Positions 15,613 through 25,233 of a DNA stretch of 39,421 nucleotides are shown here, in pieces; position 1 is the stretch's first letter, and each line of letters opens with the position of its first letter. The DNA comes from Terribacillus halophilus (GTDB taxonomy: Bacteria > Bacillota > Bacilli > Bacillales > Amphibacillaceae): the NCBI RefSeq assembly GCF_900162685.1, contig NZ_LT727828.1, positions 1,596,041 to 1,635,461 on the forward strand, in the 5' to 3' direction. Made by a program: the position numbers and the translations under genes. The notes under the pieces are model-generated. The model made no database searches and had not been told where the DNA came from. It saw nothing but the letters and a program-made list of their open reading frames with translations.

Positions 15613-17522
15613 CCGTTCACCTTGTTTCTGTTCTGTCTTAGTTCAAGGCCTTGCTGCATCCCTTTTGCAGCAGCTAGCGCATTTTTCAATGTCTGTTTTT
15701 CTGGCTTGTCCAGCTCTTTTACAGAAATTTGGGTTGTTAATGGTTCACCAGCATCCAACTGCTGCAGGTTAAGCTTAAGGCGGAAGAGCAGCAGTTCATG
15801 CAATGCTTGGATGGCCGTTTCACTATCACGTTTAGACATTTGGTTGTTGTCTAAAAGGGAGCGAAGGCGCCGAACGGTATGAACGTTTTCAATACCATAT
15901 CCGACTGCATAAATGCGCACGGCATTAACAATTTGCATCATAGCTGACTGTTTTAAGTTCAGATGCTTGTCCTTTGAACTAGTAGAGATACGGCCAAATG
16001 CTTGCAAAGGTACACGTATCTGAAGTGTGTCGCGAATCAGCATTGGCTGCAGTTTTGGTGCGTGCTGCATAGCATGTGTAAGTTTTTCCCGCAGCTTGTG
16101 AGCAAGATCAAAATCTCCATACACAGGGCGGAAATCAATAAATATAGTGAAATCTCTTACTTCTTGTGCATCCAAATTCCGCAGCCATTGATCAATGGTA
16201 TGAGACCATTGGGACAGAGAATGCCGCCATTTCTTTTCCTTTGCCATAATGCCGCCAGTACAGAGCGGGAAACCGCAGGCGTCGAGCTTAGTATTTATCT
16301 TTTCTGTCAATCTTTCGAAGTAGGTTTCTATTTCTTCTTTATAATTCAATTCATCATAGTCCGCAAGAATAATCCCGTTATCTTGATCTGTGCTGAATCC
16401 CTGTTCTTTCCTGCCTTCACTTCCCATTACGATAAAGCAGTAATTGATCTTTGGCCTGCCGTATCCCTCATGTACCATTTCCCGTTCTGACAGTTCGATA
16501 ATCTGCCTATGCATTCGATCATTGTAGCTTGAAATCAGTTCTACAATGTCATAGCCATACATTCGCTCGTCAATCAGCTGCTGGATGAACAACTGAAATT
16601 GTTTGTTGTGCACCGGACTGAGACTTGCCAGCGTTTCAATTGAATCAGCATTGGCAATTCTGTAAGTGAGCTCAAAGTAAACGCTGTTCGACACACTAAG
16701 GAAAGAGGACTGCCGGATAAAACCGACCGCTCTGCTTCCGTGGAGCACAGGTATGACAGCCGCCGGGTGATGCTTAAGGAAGGAAAGGGCATCATAAATA
16801 AAATCATGCTCCTGCACAAAATAGTAATCTTTGTTCATAATCTGCTCGGCAGGTGCATCTAATCTGCCGGCTTTTAATGCATCAAATATTTGCCGGTACC
16901 CAATCATGCCTTCGATATCCTGTTTATTGGCACTGACCGCTACGCCTTCTGTTTCAGCAGTTTGCAGCAGTTCGGCGGCTGCATAAACGGATTCATCGGG
17001 ATGAATGAATGTTGGCCGCTCCATGAAACTGGATACGCGCTTTTTATAAAGAGCCGGTTCGGTTTGGTCGGATAGGTCACTTGTTTTGTATTTAACCTCT
17101 TCATACAAGCTTTTCATCATCTGACTGACACGTTCGAGAATCGCTTGAGAAAACTGTACATTTTGCTGCATAGCCTGCTGGAAAGAAGCTTTCGGGAAAA
17201 CAATGGATTTCGCTTTCTCTGCCGCTTGCACAGCGATTTGCATATCGCCATTTGCTACTAACGTTAATAAGCCGGCGAAATCTCCGGGATAGTCGTAACG
17301 AACAGCGACTTGCTTTCCGTTCGCTTGATAAATGATATCTTTTGCAACACCTGAGACAAAATAATGCACATGCGCATTTTCCTCGTTTTCTTCGGCTGAG
17401 ACAATATACTCGTTTTCCAAGAATTCCTCGATTTCTGCTTGTTCGAACAGCGCATTGCGCTCTTTGTCGTTCAGCAGGGAGAACGGCATTGTTTTTTCAT
17501 ATAAATTGGTTAATTGTGTCAT
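15609..17522 (-). CDS. cNMP-like / CBS pair / DUF294 nucleotidyltransferase signal protein
   Basis: A 637-residue multidomain cytoplasmic protein. Residues 12-135 resemble a CRP-type cyclic-nucleotide-binding domain, but the phosphate cassette PGDFAGLLTLVANG..QIAVQA lacks the usual Glu and Arg. A CBS-domain pair covers about 165-275. The DUF294 nucleotidyltransferase domain (about 290-430) has the polymerase-beta motif GSEGR (367-371) and TDQD (378-381) with both metal-binding Asp. DUF294_C covers about 450-610. The N-terminal layout resembles GlnD-linked signal proteins. Start ATG 17522 has AAGGAG about 10 nt upstream. It forms an operon with the exonuclease and is divergent from the bkd cluster across 100 bp. 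Nucleotidylylation of a protein or nucleotide synthesis are both possible; no target is known from sequence. Confidence 0.88.
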   Translation of the reverse strand: MTQLTNLYEKTMPFSLLNDKERNALFEQAEIEEFLENEYIVSAEENEENAHVHYFVSGVAKDIIYQANGKQVAVRYDYPGDFAGLLTLVANGDMQIAVQAAEKAKSIVFPKASFQQAMQQNVQFSQAILERVSQMMKSLYEEVKYKTSDLSDQTEPALYKKRVSSFMERPTFIHPDESVYAAAELLQTAETEGVAVSANKQDIEGMIGYRQIFDALKAGRLDAPAEQIMNKDYYFVQEHDFIYDALSFLKHHPAAVIPVLHGSRAVGFIRQSSFLSVSNSVYFELTYRIANADSIETLASLSPVHNKQFQLFIQQLIDERMYGYDIVELISSYNDRMHRQIIELSEREMVHEGYGRPKINYCFIVMGSEGRKEQGFSTDQDNGIILADYDELNYKEEIETYFERLTEKINTKLDACGFPLCTGGIMAKEKKWRHSLSQWSHTIDQWLRNLDAQEVRDFTIFIDFRPVYGDFDLAHKLREKLTHAMQHAPKLQPMLIRDTLQIRVPLQAFGRISTSSKDKHLNLKQSAMMQIVNAVRIYAVGYGIENVHTVRRLRSLLDNNQMSKRDSETAIQALHELLLFRLKLNLQQLDAGEPLTTQISVKELDKPEKQTLKNALAAAKGMQQGLELRQNRNKVNG

Positions 17523-17594
17523 CGTAAAGTCGCTCCTTGCATGTCAAAGATCTTATTATTGCTAATTTCTGCAGACTAGTATACCCTATAAGTG

Positions 17595-17608
17595 TGCAAA
17601 ACTTTGCA
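17595..17608. promoter_or_regulatory. Inverted repeat operator candidate upstream of the BkdR-like gene
   Basis: TGCAAA-AC-TTTGCA is a perfect 6-2-6 palindrome lying 14 nt before the start codon at 17623 and directly after CCTATAAG, a possible -10. The right half contains TTTGCA, like the -12 part of a sigma-54 promoter, but the -24 position reads TGTGCA rather than TGGCAC. It may be an operator for the adjacent regulator or a decayed sigma-54 site. Confidence 0.45.
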
Positions 17609-17622
17609 GGATGTGATCAAAA

Positions 17623-19641
17623 ATGAAAAACCTACTCATTATCGGTGCTGGCGATGAGGCTGTCTTATTTATTAAGCAGTTGCAGCGAATTAAGGAATTT
17701 CGCATCGCTGGGATGCTAGTTAAAAGCCCGAGTGCCATCGTAAAATACCAAGCAGAACGACTGGATATCCCGCTTTGGAAAGATGTGACCGCTGAATCAT
17801 TAGAGCAGGTCGATTTTGTGCTGGAAGTCTCAGGCGAATTAACAGATTTCCTTAATCCTTCGCTCTGTAAGGCAGAGATTATATCCAGACAAAGTGCACA
17901 AATGATGCTTGCATTCGCATCACCAGAAGATACAGAAAAGACTTCTACATATAATAGCCAGCAATTTCGCAGTAAAACGCTGGAATACTTGCATGAGGGG
18001 ATCCTGTGCATGAATCGCCAGGATGAAATTATGTATTTGAACGAAGCAGCAGAGAAGCTGCTTGGCAGCTGCAAACACCAAGTAATCGGGAAACCCATAA
18101 ATACCGTACTACCCGGTTCCAGACTATCTGAAACCATTCGAAAAAGGGAACGTTTTACAGATGAACAATTAAAACTCCCGAATGGGGAGGATGTCGTGTA
18201 CACATGTGCGCCGATTGAAGATGACCAAGAGCGTGTGACTGGCGCATTTGCAGTATTGAAAAAGACGATTGATATAGTGGCGCTGGCAGAAGAGCTAACG
18301 GATGTCCGTGAAGTAAAATCGATGCTGGCAGCAATCATCGATTCGTCACAGGAAGCAATCAGTGTTGTTGACGAAAACGGTATTGGCTTGATTGTTAATC
18401 CTGCTTACACACGCTTGACCGGCTATGAAGCAGACCAGATTGTCGGGAAGCCGGCGATAACGGATATTATGGAAGGAGAAAGCCTGCATATGCAGGTGCT
18501 GCGTACACGCAGACCAGCGACAGGAGCTCGTATGCGAGTCGGGAAGCACGGCAAAGAAATGATGGTTAATGCTGCTCCTATCATCGTTGACGGGAAGCTT
18601 CGCGGCAGTGTCGGTGTGCTGCATGATATATCCGAACTGCATGAACTCCAGGATGAGGTACAGCGCGCTCGGAAGATAATCCGCAGTCTGGAAAATAAGT
18701 ATACGTTAAAAGATGTGATCGCTGACTCTGGTACGATGCAAGTAACGCTTGAACAAGTGAAATTTGCAGTTCATGCAGATGCGCCGTGTCTTTTACGCGG
18801 AGACGCAGGTGTTGGAAAAGGGATGTTTGCTGCAATTATTCATAATGAAAGTAAACGGCGACATCACCCATTTATCCGTGTTGATTGTGCAGCAAATGAT
18901 GAGGAAACATTAGAAAATCAATTGTTTGGTTCTGTTCGCCAGCAGCGTGCTGGTAGTTTAATCGAAAAAAGTAATGGAGGCACCTTGTTTTTGGATGATG
19001 TAGACTTCTTGCCGGTTCGTTTACAGGAGAAGCTTTCAGACTTCATGACAACGGGGAAGCTTCTGCTTCATGCTGGTAAATCAAAACAGATGGATGTGCG
19101 AATAGTTGTCAGCGCGCGTCACCCGCTGGAACGGGCTGTTTTTGAAAAACGATTTCATGAACCCTTATTTGAAAAGCTAAAGCGAATTACGATTTATATC
19201 CCAGACTTAACGGCGCGTCTGGATGATTTTGAAGGGTTATTATCCACAATTATCCACAAGCAAAGGCAGCTCCTGCAAACATCTGTTCAATCCATTTCTG
19301 AATCGTCAATTGATGTATTGAAAGCAAAGAAATGGACCCATAATGTAAAAGAGCTGGAAACAGCTATTGCTCAGGCTATGACTTTTATGGAGAAACATGA
19401 GCGTGTTGTGCAGCCAAAGCATATACAGCAGCAGAGCGCCGATTCTGCACTTTCTGCTTCAAATGGGACGCTGCAGGAGCAAGTGGAGCTGTTGGAAAAA
19501 CAGCTGATAGAAGCTGCTTTACAAGCCAATGATTACAATAAGAAAGCGGCAGCAGATCAGCTTGGTGTATCAATCCGTAACCTTTACTATAAAATGGATA
19601 AGTATAATTTTGATAGAAGTGGCATGCAAGATTTTTCATAA
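17623..19641 (+). CDS. bkdR: BkdR-like regulator with eroded sigma-54 activation domain
   Basis: A 672-residue regulator. Residues 1-100 are a Rossmann-like N-terminus (NLLIIGAGDEAVLF). Two PAS domains follow (about 115-215 and 235-340), then an AAA+ domain (355-590) and a Fis-type helix-turn-helix (620-662, KKAAADQLGVSIRNLYYKMD). Architecture and position before ptb match B. subtilis BkdR, the SigL-dependent activator of the bkd operon. The AAA+ part is unusual. Walker A is GDAGVGKG (393-400) and Walker B FLDDVD, but between LFG (434-436) and GGTLFLDD only 15 residues occur and no GAFTGA. The arginine-finger segment reads FHEPLFEKLK instead of FREDLYYRL, and GNVREL reads HNVKEL. Sigma-54 activation is therefore doubtful; a TyrR-like sigma-A role is an alternative. 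Start ATG 17623 follows GGATGTGA. It is 18 nt from ptb, likely one operon. Confidence 0.85.
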   Translation: MKNLLIIGAGDEAVLFIKQLQRIKEFRIAGMLVKSPSAIVKYQAERLDIPLWKDVTAESLEQVDFVLEVSGELTDFLNPSLCKAEIISRQSAQMMLAFASPEDTEKTSTYNSQQFRSKTLEYLHEGILCMNRQDEIMYLNEAAEKLLGSCKHQVIGKPINTVLPGSRLSETIRKRERFTDEQLKLPNGEDVVYTCAPIEDDQERVTGAFAVLKKTIDIVALAEELTDVREVKSMLAAIIDSSQEAISVVDENGIGLIVNPAYTRLTGYEADQIVGKPAITDIMEGESLHMQVLRTRRPATGARMRVGKHGKEMMVNAAPIIVDGKLRGSVGVLHDISELHELQDEVQRARKIIRSLENKYTLKDVIADSGTMQVTLEQVKFAVHADAPCLLRGDAGVGKGMFAAIIHNESKRRHHPFIRVDCAANDEETLENQLFGSVRQQRAGSLIEKSNGGTLFLDDVDFLPVRLQEKLSDFMTTGKLLLHAGKSKQMDVRIVVSARHPLERAVFEKRFHEPLFEKLKRITIYIPDLTARLDDFEGLLSTIIHKQRQLLQTSVQSISESSIDVLKAKKWTHNVKELETAIAQAMTFMEKHERVVQPKHIQQQSADSALSASNGTLQEQVELLEKQLIEAALQANDYNKKAAADQLGVSIRNLYYKMDKYNFDRSGMQDFS

Positions 19642-19659
19642 CGGGGAAGGAAGAATACG

Positions 19660-20562
19660 ATGCATAAGTTTACCGCTCTTGAAAAAATGTCTGCTGCCAA
19701 GCAAGGGTGCACTATTGCCATTGCAGCAGCAGATGATCCGTCCATTGTGCAAGCTGTAAAGAAAGTAACCGATCAGCAGATGGCGTCCTTTTTATTATAT
19801 GGAGATATTGATCGGCTGAAGCAGTTCATGCAAGAAGAACAGCTTGGAGAGGAAAGTGTAAACTGCGTCCATGCCGAAACAGCAGACAGGGCAGCAGACA
19901 TGGCGATTGAATCCTGGAAGACAGGGAAAGCAGATTTGCTGATGAAAGGGATCGTTAGTACAGATGTACTAGCAGGCAAGCTTTTAAAAGACAAATCTAT
20001 GTTAAAACCAGGTCATCTCTTATCGCAGCTGGCAATTTTCGATATACCATCTTATCATAAGCTCCTTTTTTTGACGGATGCGGGCATTAATATTGCGCCG
20101 TCATTGGAGATGAAAAAGAAGATACTTGCAAATGCTGTCAATGTTTATACGCAAATGCTGCACCAAGAACCGAAAGTAGCTGCACTTGCCGCAACCGAAA
20201 AAGTGAATCCGGTAATGCCTGCTACGACAGATGCTGCGCTGCTTCGCGTCATGCAGGAGCGGGGCCAGCTGGCTGCTTGTGAGCTTGATGGTCCGATTGC
20301 ATTGGATAGTGCGCTGTCGGCACAATCTGCTGCTATCAAGAAGATTGATTCACCTGTCGCAGGAGATGTGGATATTCTATTGGTTCCGGACATTGAAAGC
20401 GGCAATATGTTATATAAATCATTTACCTATGCAGCGGGAGCGGTGAGTGCTTCACTGCTCGTTGGTACCAAAGCACCAGTCATTCTCACATCACGTGCTG
20501 ATGACAGTACAAGTAAATATTATGCAATATGCTTCGCCATTGCGGCAGCATCAGTTGCTTAG
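19660..20562 (+). CDS. ptb: Phosphate butyryltransferase
   Basis: A 300-residue member of the phosphate acetyl/butyryltransferase family. It exchanges the CoA of (branched) butyryl-CoA for phosphate, linking branched-chain acyl-CoA from the BKD complex to acyl phosphate. Recognised stretches are [46 protein letters not shown] and [24 protein letters not shown] sequence near the C-terminus. ATG 19660 follows GGGAAGGAAG. It lies 18 nt after the regulator gene and 11 nt before bcd. The gap before it is too short for an own sigma-54 promoter. Confidence 0.93.
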   Translation: MHKFTALEKMSAAKQGCTIAIAAADDPSIVQAVKKVTDQQMASFLLYGDIDRLKQFMQEEQLGEESVNCVHAETADRAADMAIESWKTGKADLLMKGIVSTDVLAGKLLKDKSMLKPGHLLSQLAIFDIPSYHKLLFLTDAGINIAPSLEMKKKILANAVNVYTQMLHQEPKVAALAATEKVNPVMPATTDAALLRVMQERGQLAACELDGPIALDSALSAQSAAIKKIDSPVAGDVDILLVPDIESGNMLYKSFTYAAGAVSASLLVGTKAPVILTSRADDSTSKYYAICFAIAAASVA

Positions 20563-20573
20563 GAGGAAGAAAC

Positions 20574-21668
20574 ATGAAAATCTTCGAAACTTTAGAACAA
20601 TATGATTACGAACAGCTTGTCCTTTGCCAGGACAAAGAATCTGGCTTGAAAGCGATTATTGCTATTCACGATACAACATTAGGACCAGCACTAGGCGGCA
20701 CGAGAATGTGGACATATGCTTCGGAAGAGGATGCCATTGTCGATGCGCTTCGTTTGGCAAAAGGCATGACGTATAAAAATGCAGCGGCTGGACTGAATCT
20801 TGGCGGCGGTAAAACAGTTATTATCGGTGATCCGAAAAAAGATAAAAACGAAGCAATGTTCCGCGCATTTGGACGTTACGTACAATCTTTAAATGGCCGT
20901 TATATTACAGCAGAGGACGTAGGAACAACGGTAGAAGATATGGAACTAATTCATACAGAAACTGATTTTGTTACAGGAATTTCTGCCGAATCCGGTTCAT
21001 CGGGAAATCCTTCTCCTGTCACAGCTTATGGTGTGTACAAAGGAATTAAAGCAAGTGCGAAGGAAGCATTTGGAGATGACAGTTTGGAAGGCAAGACAAT
21101 TGCTGTACAAGGTATTGGGAACGTTGCTTATGCTTTATGTGAACACCTTCATGCGGAAGGCGCCAAACTGATTGTAACGGATATTAACAAGGAAGCTGTT
21201 CAGAAAGCGGTGGAAGCATTCGGTGCAACTGCAGTTGATCCAGAAGAGATTTACAGCGTCGATTGTGATATCTTCGCTCCATGTGCACTTGGTGCAGTTA
21301 TCAATGATGACACATTGCGTGTTTTAAAAGCGAAAGTAATTGCTGGAGCAGCTAATAACCAGCTGAAAGAAGAACAGCACGGACAGATCTTGTACGAACG
21401 CGGCATTGTTTATGCGCCAGACTACGTAATCAACTCAGGCGGTGTTATTAACGTAGAGGACGAATTGCATGGCTACAATCGCGAACGCGCGCTTCGTAAA
21501 GTAGAAACAATTTATGACAGCTTGCAGCGCGTGTTCGAAATTGCGAAACGCGACAACATCCCGACAAGTATTGCAGCAGATCGAATGGCCGAAGAAAGAA
21601 TTGAAACAATGCGCCGATCCAGAAGCCAATTTTTGCGTAACGGCCACCATACATTAAGCAGAAGATAA
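20574..21668 (+). CDS. bcd: Leucine / branched-chain amino acid dehydrogenase
   Basis: A 364-residue NAD-dependent amino-acid dehydrogenase, the length of B. subtilis Bcd. It deaminates leucine, valine and isoleucine to 2-keto acids for the BKD complex. The catalytic domain has LGGTRMW and [15 protein letters not shown] with catalytic K80. The Rossmann domain has [16 protein letters not shown]-terminal [11 protein letters not shown] is conserved. The start is ATG 20574 with AGGAGGAAGAA upstream; the in-frame extension to 20529 overlaps ptb and lacks homology. Confidence 0.96.
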   Translation: MKIFETLEQYDYEQLVLCQDKESGLKAIIAIHDTTLGPALGGTRMWTYASEEDAIVDALRLAKGMTYKNAAAGLNLGGGKTVIIGDPKKDKNEAMFRAFGRYVQSLNGRYITAEDVGTTVEDMELIHTETDFVTGISAESGSSGNPSPVTAYGVYKGIKASAKEAFGDDSLEGKTIAVQGIGNVAYALCEHLHAEGAKLIVTDINKEAVQKAVEAFGATAVDPEEIYSVDCDIFAPCALGAVINDDTLRVLKAKVIAGAANNQLKEEQHGQILYERGIVYAPDYVINSGGVINVEDELHGYNRERALRKVETIYDSLQRVFEIAKRDNIPTSIAADRMAEERIETMRRSRSQFLRNGHHTLSRR

Positions 21669-21686
21669 TATCGAGGGGGAAACCGC

Positions 21687-22769
21687 GTGCATACTGTTGA
21701 AAACCGTATTTTAGCGATAAATCCAGGTTCTACTTCCACTAAAATTGGTGTGTTTGATGATGAGCATAACATTTTTGAACGAGTTATCCGGCATGATTTG
21801 GAAGATATCGGCGGATACGCAAAAGTAATGGATCAATATCCTTTTCGGAAACAAATCATCTTGGATGCATTGGATTTTGAAGGCATCAATGTTTCCAAGC
21901 TAACTGCAGTCTGTGCACGCGGCGGACTGCTCAGACCGCTTGAAGGCGGGACTTATCAAGTAAATGAAGCGATGCTTGCTGACCTAAAGGCAGGTTATAA
22001 TGGCGAGCATGCCTCCAATCTTGGCGGACTGATTGCTTATGAGATTGCCAGCAGTCTCGGAATTCCAGCATTCATTACCGATCCCGTTGTTGTGGATGAA
22101 TTGGATCCGCTGGCGCGTCTATCTGGTTTACCAGGTGTGGAACGGAAAAGCATCTTTCACGCGTTGAACCATAAGGCGATTGCCCGTAAAGCTGCTGCAG
22201 CGAAAGAGAAGCCATACGAGGAAGCGAATATAATCGTTGTTCATCTCGGAGGCGGTATTACCGTTGGCGCTCATCGGCAAGGATTTGTAATTGATGTGAA
22301 TAATGGTTTGAATGGAGAAGGTCCGTACACACCGGAAAGAGCGGGAACCGTACCAGCTGGTGATTTAATCGAACTGGCATTAAGCGGCGAATACACAAAG
22401 GATCAGCTGATGCGTATGCTGACGACAAAAGGCGGGTTCATGGGTTATCTCGGAACAAATGATGGACGGCTTGTCGCCGATAGAATTAAGAAAGGCGACG
22501 AAAAGGCAAAGTTCATTTTCGAAGGGATGATTTATCAGACTGCCAAAGAAATTGGTGCGATGAGTGTCGTTCTGACAGGTGAGGTAGATGCGATAGCCAT
22601 CACCGGCGGACTGGCACATGATGAATTGTTCATCTCCATGCTGAAAGACAGGGTAAGCTGGATAGCGGACGTGCTTGTATATCCAGGTGAAAATGAGCTT
22701 CGTGCCCTGACAGAAGGTGCGCTTCGCGTTATGCGGAAAGAAGAAGCGGCGAAAGTTTATGCCGTATAG
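21687..22769 (+). CDS. buk: Butyrate kinase
   Basis: A 360-residue acetate/butyrate kinase-family enzyme that makes (branched) butyrate and ATP from the acyl phosphate produced by Ptb. ASKHA-type motifs are [16 protein letters not shown] at the N-terminus, the central [18 protein letters not shown], and [13 protein letters not shown]. It uses GTG at 21687, with GAGGGGGA 6 nt upstream. Genes bcd, buk and lpdV are closely spaced, so buk is internal to the operon. Confidence 0.95.
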   Translation: MHTVENRILAINPGSTSTKIGVFDDEHNIFERVIRHDLEDIGGYAKVMDQYPFRKQIILDALDFEGINVSKLTAVCARGGLLRPLEGGTYQVNEAMLADLKAGYNGEHASNLGGLIAYEIASSLGIPAFITDPVVVDELDPLARLSGLPGVERKSIFHALNHKAIARKAAAAKEKPYEEANIIVVHLGGGITVGAHRQGFVIDVNNGLNGEGPYTPERAGTVPAGDLIELALSGEYTKDQLMRMLTTKGGFMGYLGTNDGRLVADRIKKGDEKAKFIFEGMIYQTAKEIGAMSVVLTGEVDAIAITGGLAHDELFISMLKDRVSWIADVLVYPGENELRALTEGALRVMRKEEAAKVYAV

Positions 22770-22781
22770 GAGGCAATAACA

Positions 22782-24203
22782 ATGGTTAGAGAATACGACA
22801 TTGTCATCTTAGGAGGCGGTACGGGCGGTTACGTTGCCGCCATCCGTGCTTCCCAGCTAGGATTGAAAACGGCAATTGTAGAAAAAGCAGAACTTGGCGG
22901 AACGTGCTTGCACCGCGGATGCATTCCATCAAAGGCATTGCTGCGGTCGGCAGAAGTTTACCGGCAAACAAAGGAAGCGGCAGCTTTCGGTATACATACA
23001 ACAGATGTGCGCCTTGATTTTGAAGGGGTACAAAAGCGAAAAACAGCAATCATTGACCAGCTGCACCGCGGTGTGCAGCATTTAATGAAAAAAGGAAAGA
23101 TTGATGTATTTCAAGGATTGGGCCGTATTTTAGGACCATCTATCTTTTCTCCGACAGCAGGAACAATATCAGTTGAATTTGCTGATGCTAGTGAAAATGA
23201 AATATTGCTGCCGAAGAACGTCATCGTAGCAACCGGTTCTTCTCCGCGTTCACTTCCGGGAATCGAATTTGATGAAAACAGAATTCTAAGCTCAGAGGGT
23301 GCTTTGGCGCTAACAGAGCTGCCGGAAACAATGACAATTATTGGCGGCGGTGTGATTGGGATTGAGTGGGCGTCCATGCTTCAGGATCTTGGTACAAAAG
23401 TGACGGTGCTTGAATATCAAGATCGTATTCTTCCGACAGAAGATGAACAAATCAGCAAAGAAATGGAAAAACAGCTCAAAAAACGCGGCATTACTATCCA
23501 TACAAATGTGCAAGTAGAAAGCAGTACTGCGGATGACAGCAAGGTAACGGTAACAGCGCAGATGGATGGAGAAAAACAAGAATTTGTTTCTGATAAAATT
23601 CTCCTATCTGTCGGGCGTGCTGCTAATGTAGCAGATATTGGCTTGAAAAATACGGAGATCCAGCTCACAGAGCAAGGTTATATCGCCACAAATGCATACT
23701 ATCAAACAAACGAATCCCACATTTATGCAATTGGTGATGTAATCGGCGGCATGCAGCTCGCGCATGTTGCGTCACGTGAAGGCATCGTGGCAGTCGAGCA
23801 TATTGCAGGCGTGCAAACAGAAGAATTGGACTACAGTGCTGTGCCCGCTTGTGTATACAGCTACCCGGAAACAGCCAGTGTCGGGATGACAGAAGCCCAA
23901 GCGAAGGCAGAAGGCTACACTGTTAAAACAGGTAAAATGAGCTTCCAGGCGATTGGTAAAGCGCTAGTTTACGGAGAAACAGAAGGATTCGTCAAAGTAA
24001 TTGCTGATGAAAAGACAAATGACTTACTAGGCGTTCATATGATTGGTCCGCATGTGACAGATATGATTTCTGAAGCAGGGCTTGCGAAGCTGCTTGACGC
24101 TACTCCGTGGGAAATTGGACAATCCATCCACCCGCATCCGACTTTATCGGAAATTATCGGGGAAGCTGCTTTAGCAGTTGATGGAGAGCAAATACATGGC
24201 TGA
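22782..24203 (+). CDS. lpdV: Dihydrolipoyl dehydrogenase, E3 of the branched-chain keto acid dehydrogenase
   Basis: A 473-residue FAD/NAD disulfide oxidoreductase. The FAD Rossmann motif is ILGGGTGGYVAA (9-20), redox disulfide C42/C47 in GGTCLHRGCIPSKAL, NAD motif IIGGGVIGIEWASML, and the dimer-interface His/Glu in HPHPTLSEIIGE. It reoxidises the lipoyl group of BkdB. ATG 22782 follows GGAGGCAATAAC. The 3' end is 25 nt before the bkdAA start. Confidence 0.95.
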   Translation: MVREYDIVILGGGTGGYVAAIRASQLGLKTAIVEKAELGGTCLHRGCIPSKALLRSAEVYRQTKEAAAFGIHTTDVRLDFEGVQKRKTAIIDQLHRGVQHLMKKGKIDVFQGLGRILGPSIFSPTAGTISVEFADASENEILLPKNVIVATGSSPRSLPGIEFDENRILSSEGALALTELPETMTIIGGGVIGIEWASMLQDLGTKVTVLEYQDRILPTEDEQISKEMEKQLKKRGITIHTNVQVESSTADDSKVTVTAQMDGEKQEFVSDKILLSVGRAANVADIGLKNTEIQLTEQGYIATNAYYQTNESHIYAIGDVIGGMQLAHVASREGIVAVEHIAGVQTEELDYSAVPACVYSYPETASVGMTEAQAKAEGYTVKTGKMSFQAIGKALVYGETEGFVKVIADEKTNDLLGVHMIGPHVTDMISEAGLAKLLDATPWEIGQSIHPHPTLSEIIGEAALAVDGEQIHG

Positions 24204-24228
24204 GACAATGAAGAAAGGGGGAGCGGCG

Positions 24229-25221
24229 ATGTCAGAATCAAGACATGCTTCTCTTGGAATATCAGATGAAAAAGTAGTAGAAATGTATAGGTGGATGCTT
24301 TTGGCTAGAAGAGTTGATGAACGGATGTGGTTATTGAATCGCGCTGGTAAAATTCCGTTTGTTGTATCTTGTCAAGGGCAAGAAGCAGCGCAGGTTGGCG
24401 CTGCGATGGCATTAGATAAGGATATTGATTATTTGCTGCCTTATTATCGTGATTTAGGCATGGTGCTTCCATTCGGGATGACAGCAAAGGATTTAATGCT
24501 GTCTGCATTCGCTAAAGCGGAAGATCCAAACTCTGGCGCAAGACAAATGCCGGGACACTTTGGCAAGAAGTCTTCCCGAATTGTTACTGGTTCTTCTCCT
24601 GTAACAACACAAGTTCCGCATGCAGTTGGCTTCGCGCTTGCAGCTAAAATGGAGAAAAAACAGCTTGTCAGCTTTGTAACACTTGGAGAAGGTTCTTCTA
24701 ACCAGGGTGATTTTCATGAAGGTTTGAATTTTGCTGGTGTTCATAAATTGCCAGTAATAACAATGGTCGAAAACAATAAATATGCCATCAGTATACCGCA
24801 GGAAAGACAGCTCGGCTGTGTTAATGTATCTGACCGCGCGCAAGGCTATGGTATGCCTGGTTTCACAGTTGATGGGAATGATCCGCTAGCTGTTTATCAA
24901 ACGGTAAAAGAAGCGCGGGAGCGTGCGCTGAATGGGGAAGGACCGACGCTAATCGAGACAGTGTCTTACCGCCTAACACCGCACTCCAGTGATGATGATG
25001 ATATGACCTACCGAGAAAAGAAAGAAGTCGAAGAAGCGCGCAAAAAAGACGGCGTGCTGACATTCGCTGCTTACCTTCGAGAAGCAGGTGTGCTCACAGA
25101 GGAAGCAGAAAAACAATTAGAAGAAGAAATCAAGCAAATCGTAGATGAAGCAACAGACTATGCTGAGCATGCTGAAGACCCGGAACCGGAATCCGCATTG
25201 CTTCATGTGTATGCCGATTAA
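24229..25221 (+). CDS. bkdAA: Branched-chain 2-oxoacid dehydrogenase E1 alpha
   Basis: A 330-residue thiamine-diphosphate enzyme subunit, identical in length to B. subtilis BkdAA. It decarboxylates branched 2-keto acids together with BkdAB. The TPP/Mg motif is LGEGSSNQGDFHEGLN (about 152-167) ending VENNKYAIS; GEG in place of GDG is the usual variant here. The phosphorylation-loop equivalent YRLTPHSSDDDD is present. Start ATG 24229 follows AAAGGGGGAG. ATG 24195, overlapping lpdV, is an in-frame alternative but adds unrelated residues. Confidence 0.95.
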   Translation: MSESRHASLGISDEKVVEMYRWMLLARRVDERMWLLNRAGKIPFVVSCQGQEAAQVGAAMALDKDIDYLLPYYRDLGMVLPFGMTAKDLMLSAFAKAEDPNSGARQMPGHFGKKSSRIVTGSSPVTTQVPHAVGFALAAKMEKKQLVSFVTLGEGSSNQGDFHEGLNFAGVHKLPVITMVENNKYAISIPQERQLGCVNVSDRAQGYGMPGFTVDGNDPLAVYQTVKEARERALNGEGPTLIETVSYRLTPHSSDDDDMTYREKKEVEEARKKDGVLTFAAYLREAGVLTEEAEKQLEEEIKQIVDEATDYAEHAEDPEPESALLHVYAD

Positions 25222-25233
25222 GGAGGAAAAACA

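Noticed and set aside
17560-17580. CodY box in TAATTTCTGCAGACT upstream of the bkd cluster
   Set aside because: Five mismatches to AATTTTCWGAAAATT; too weak to call without binding data.
17586-18338. 250-codon minus-strand open frame opposite the BkdR-like gene
   Set aside because: The plus frame encodes recognisable PAS domains; the antisense translation is Ser-rich and resembles no family.
19642-19659. SigL promoter between the BkdR-like gene and ptb as in B. subtilis
   Set aside because: The gap is only 18 nt and contains a ribosome site, with no TGGCAC-N5-TTGCA pattern.
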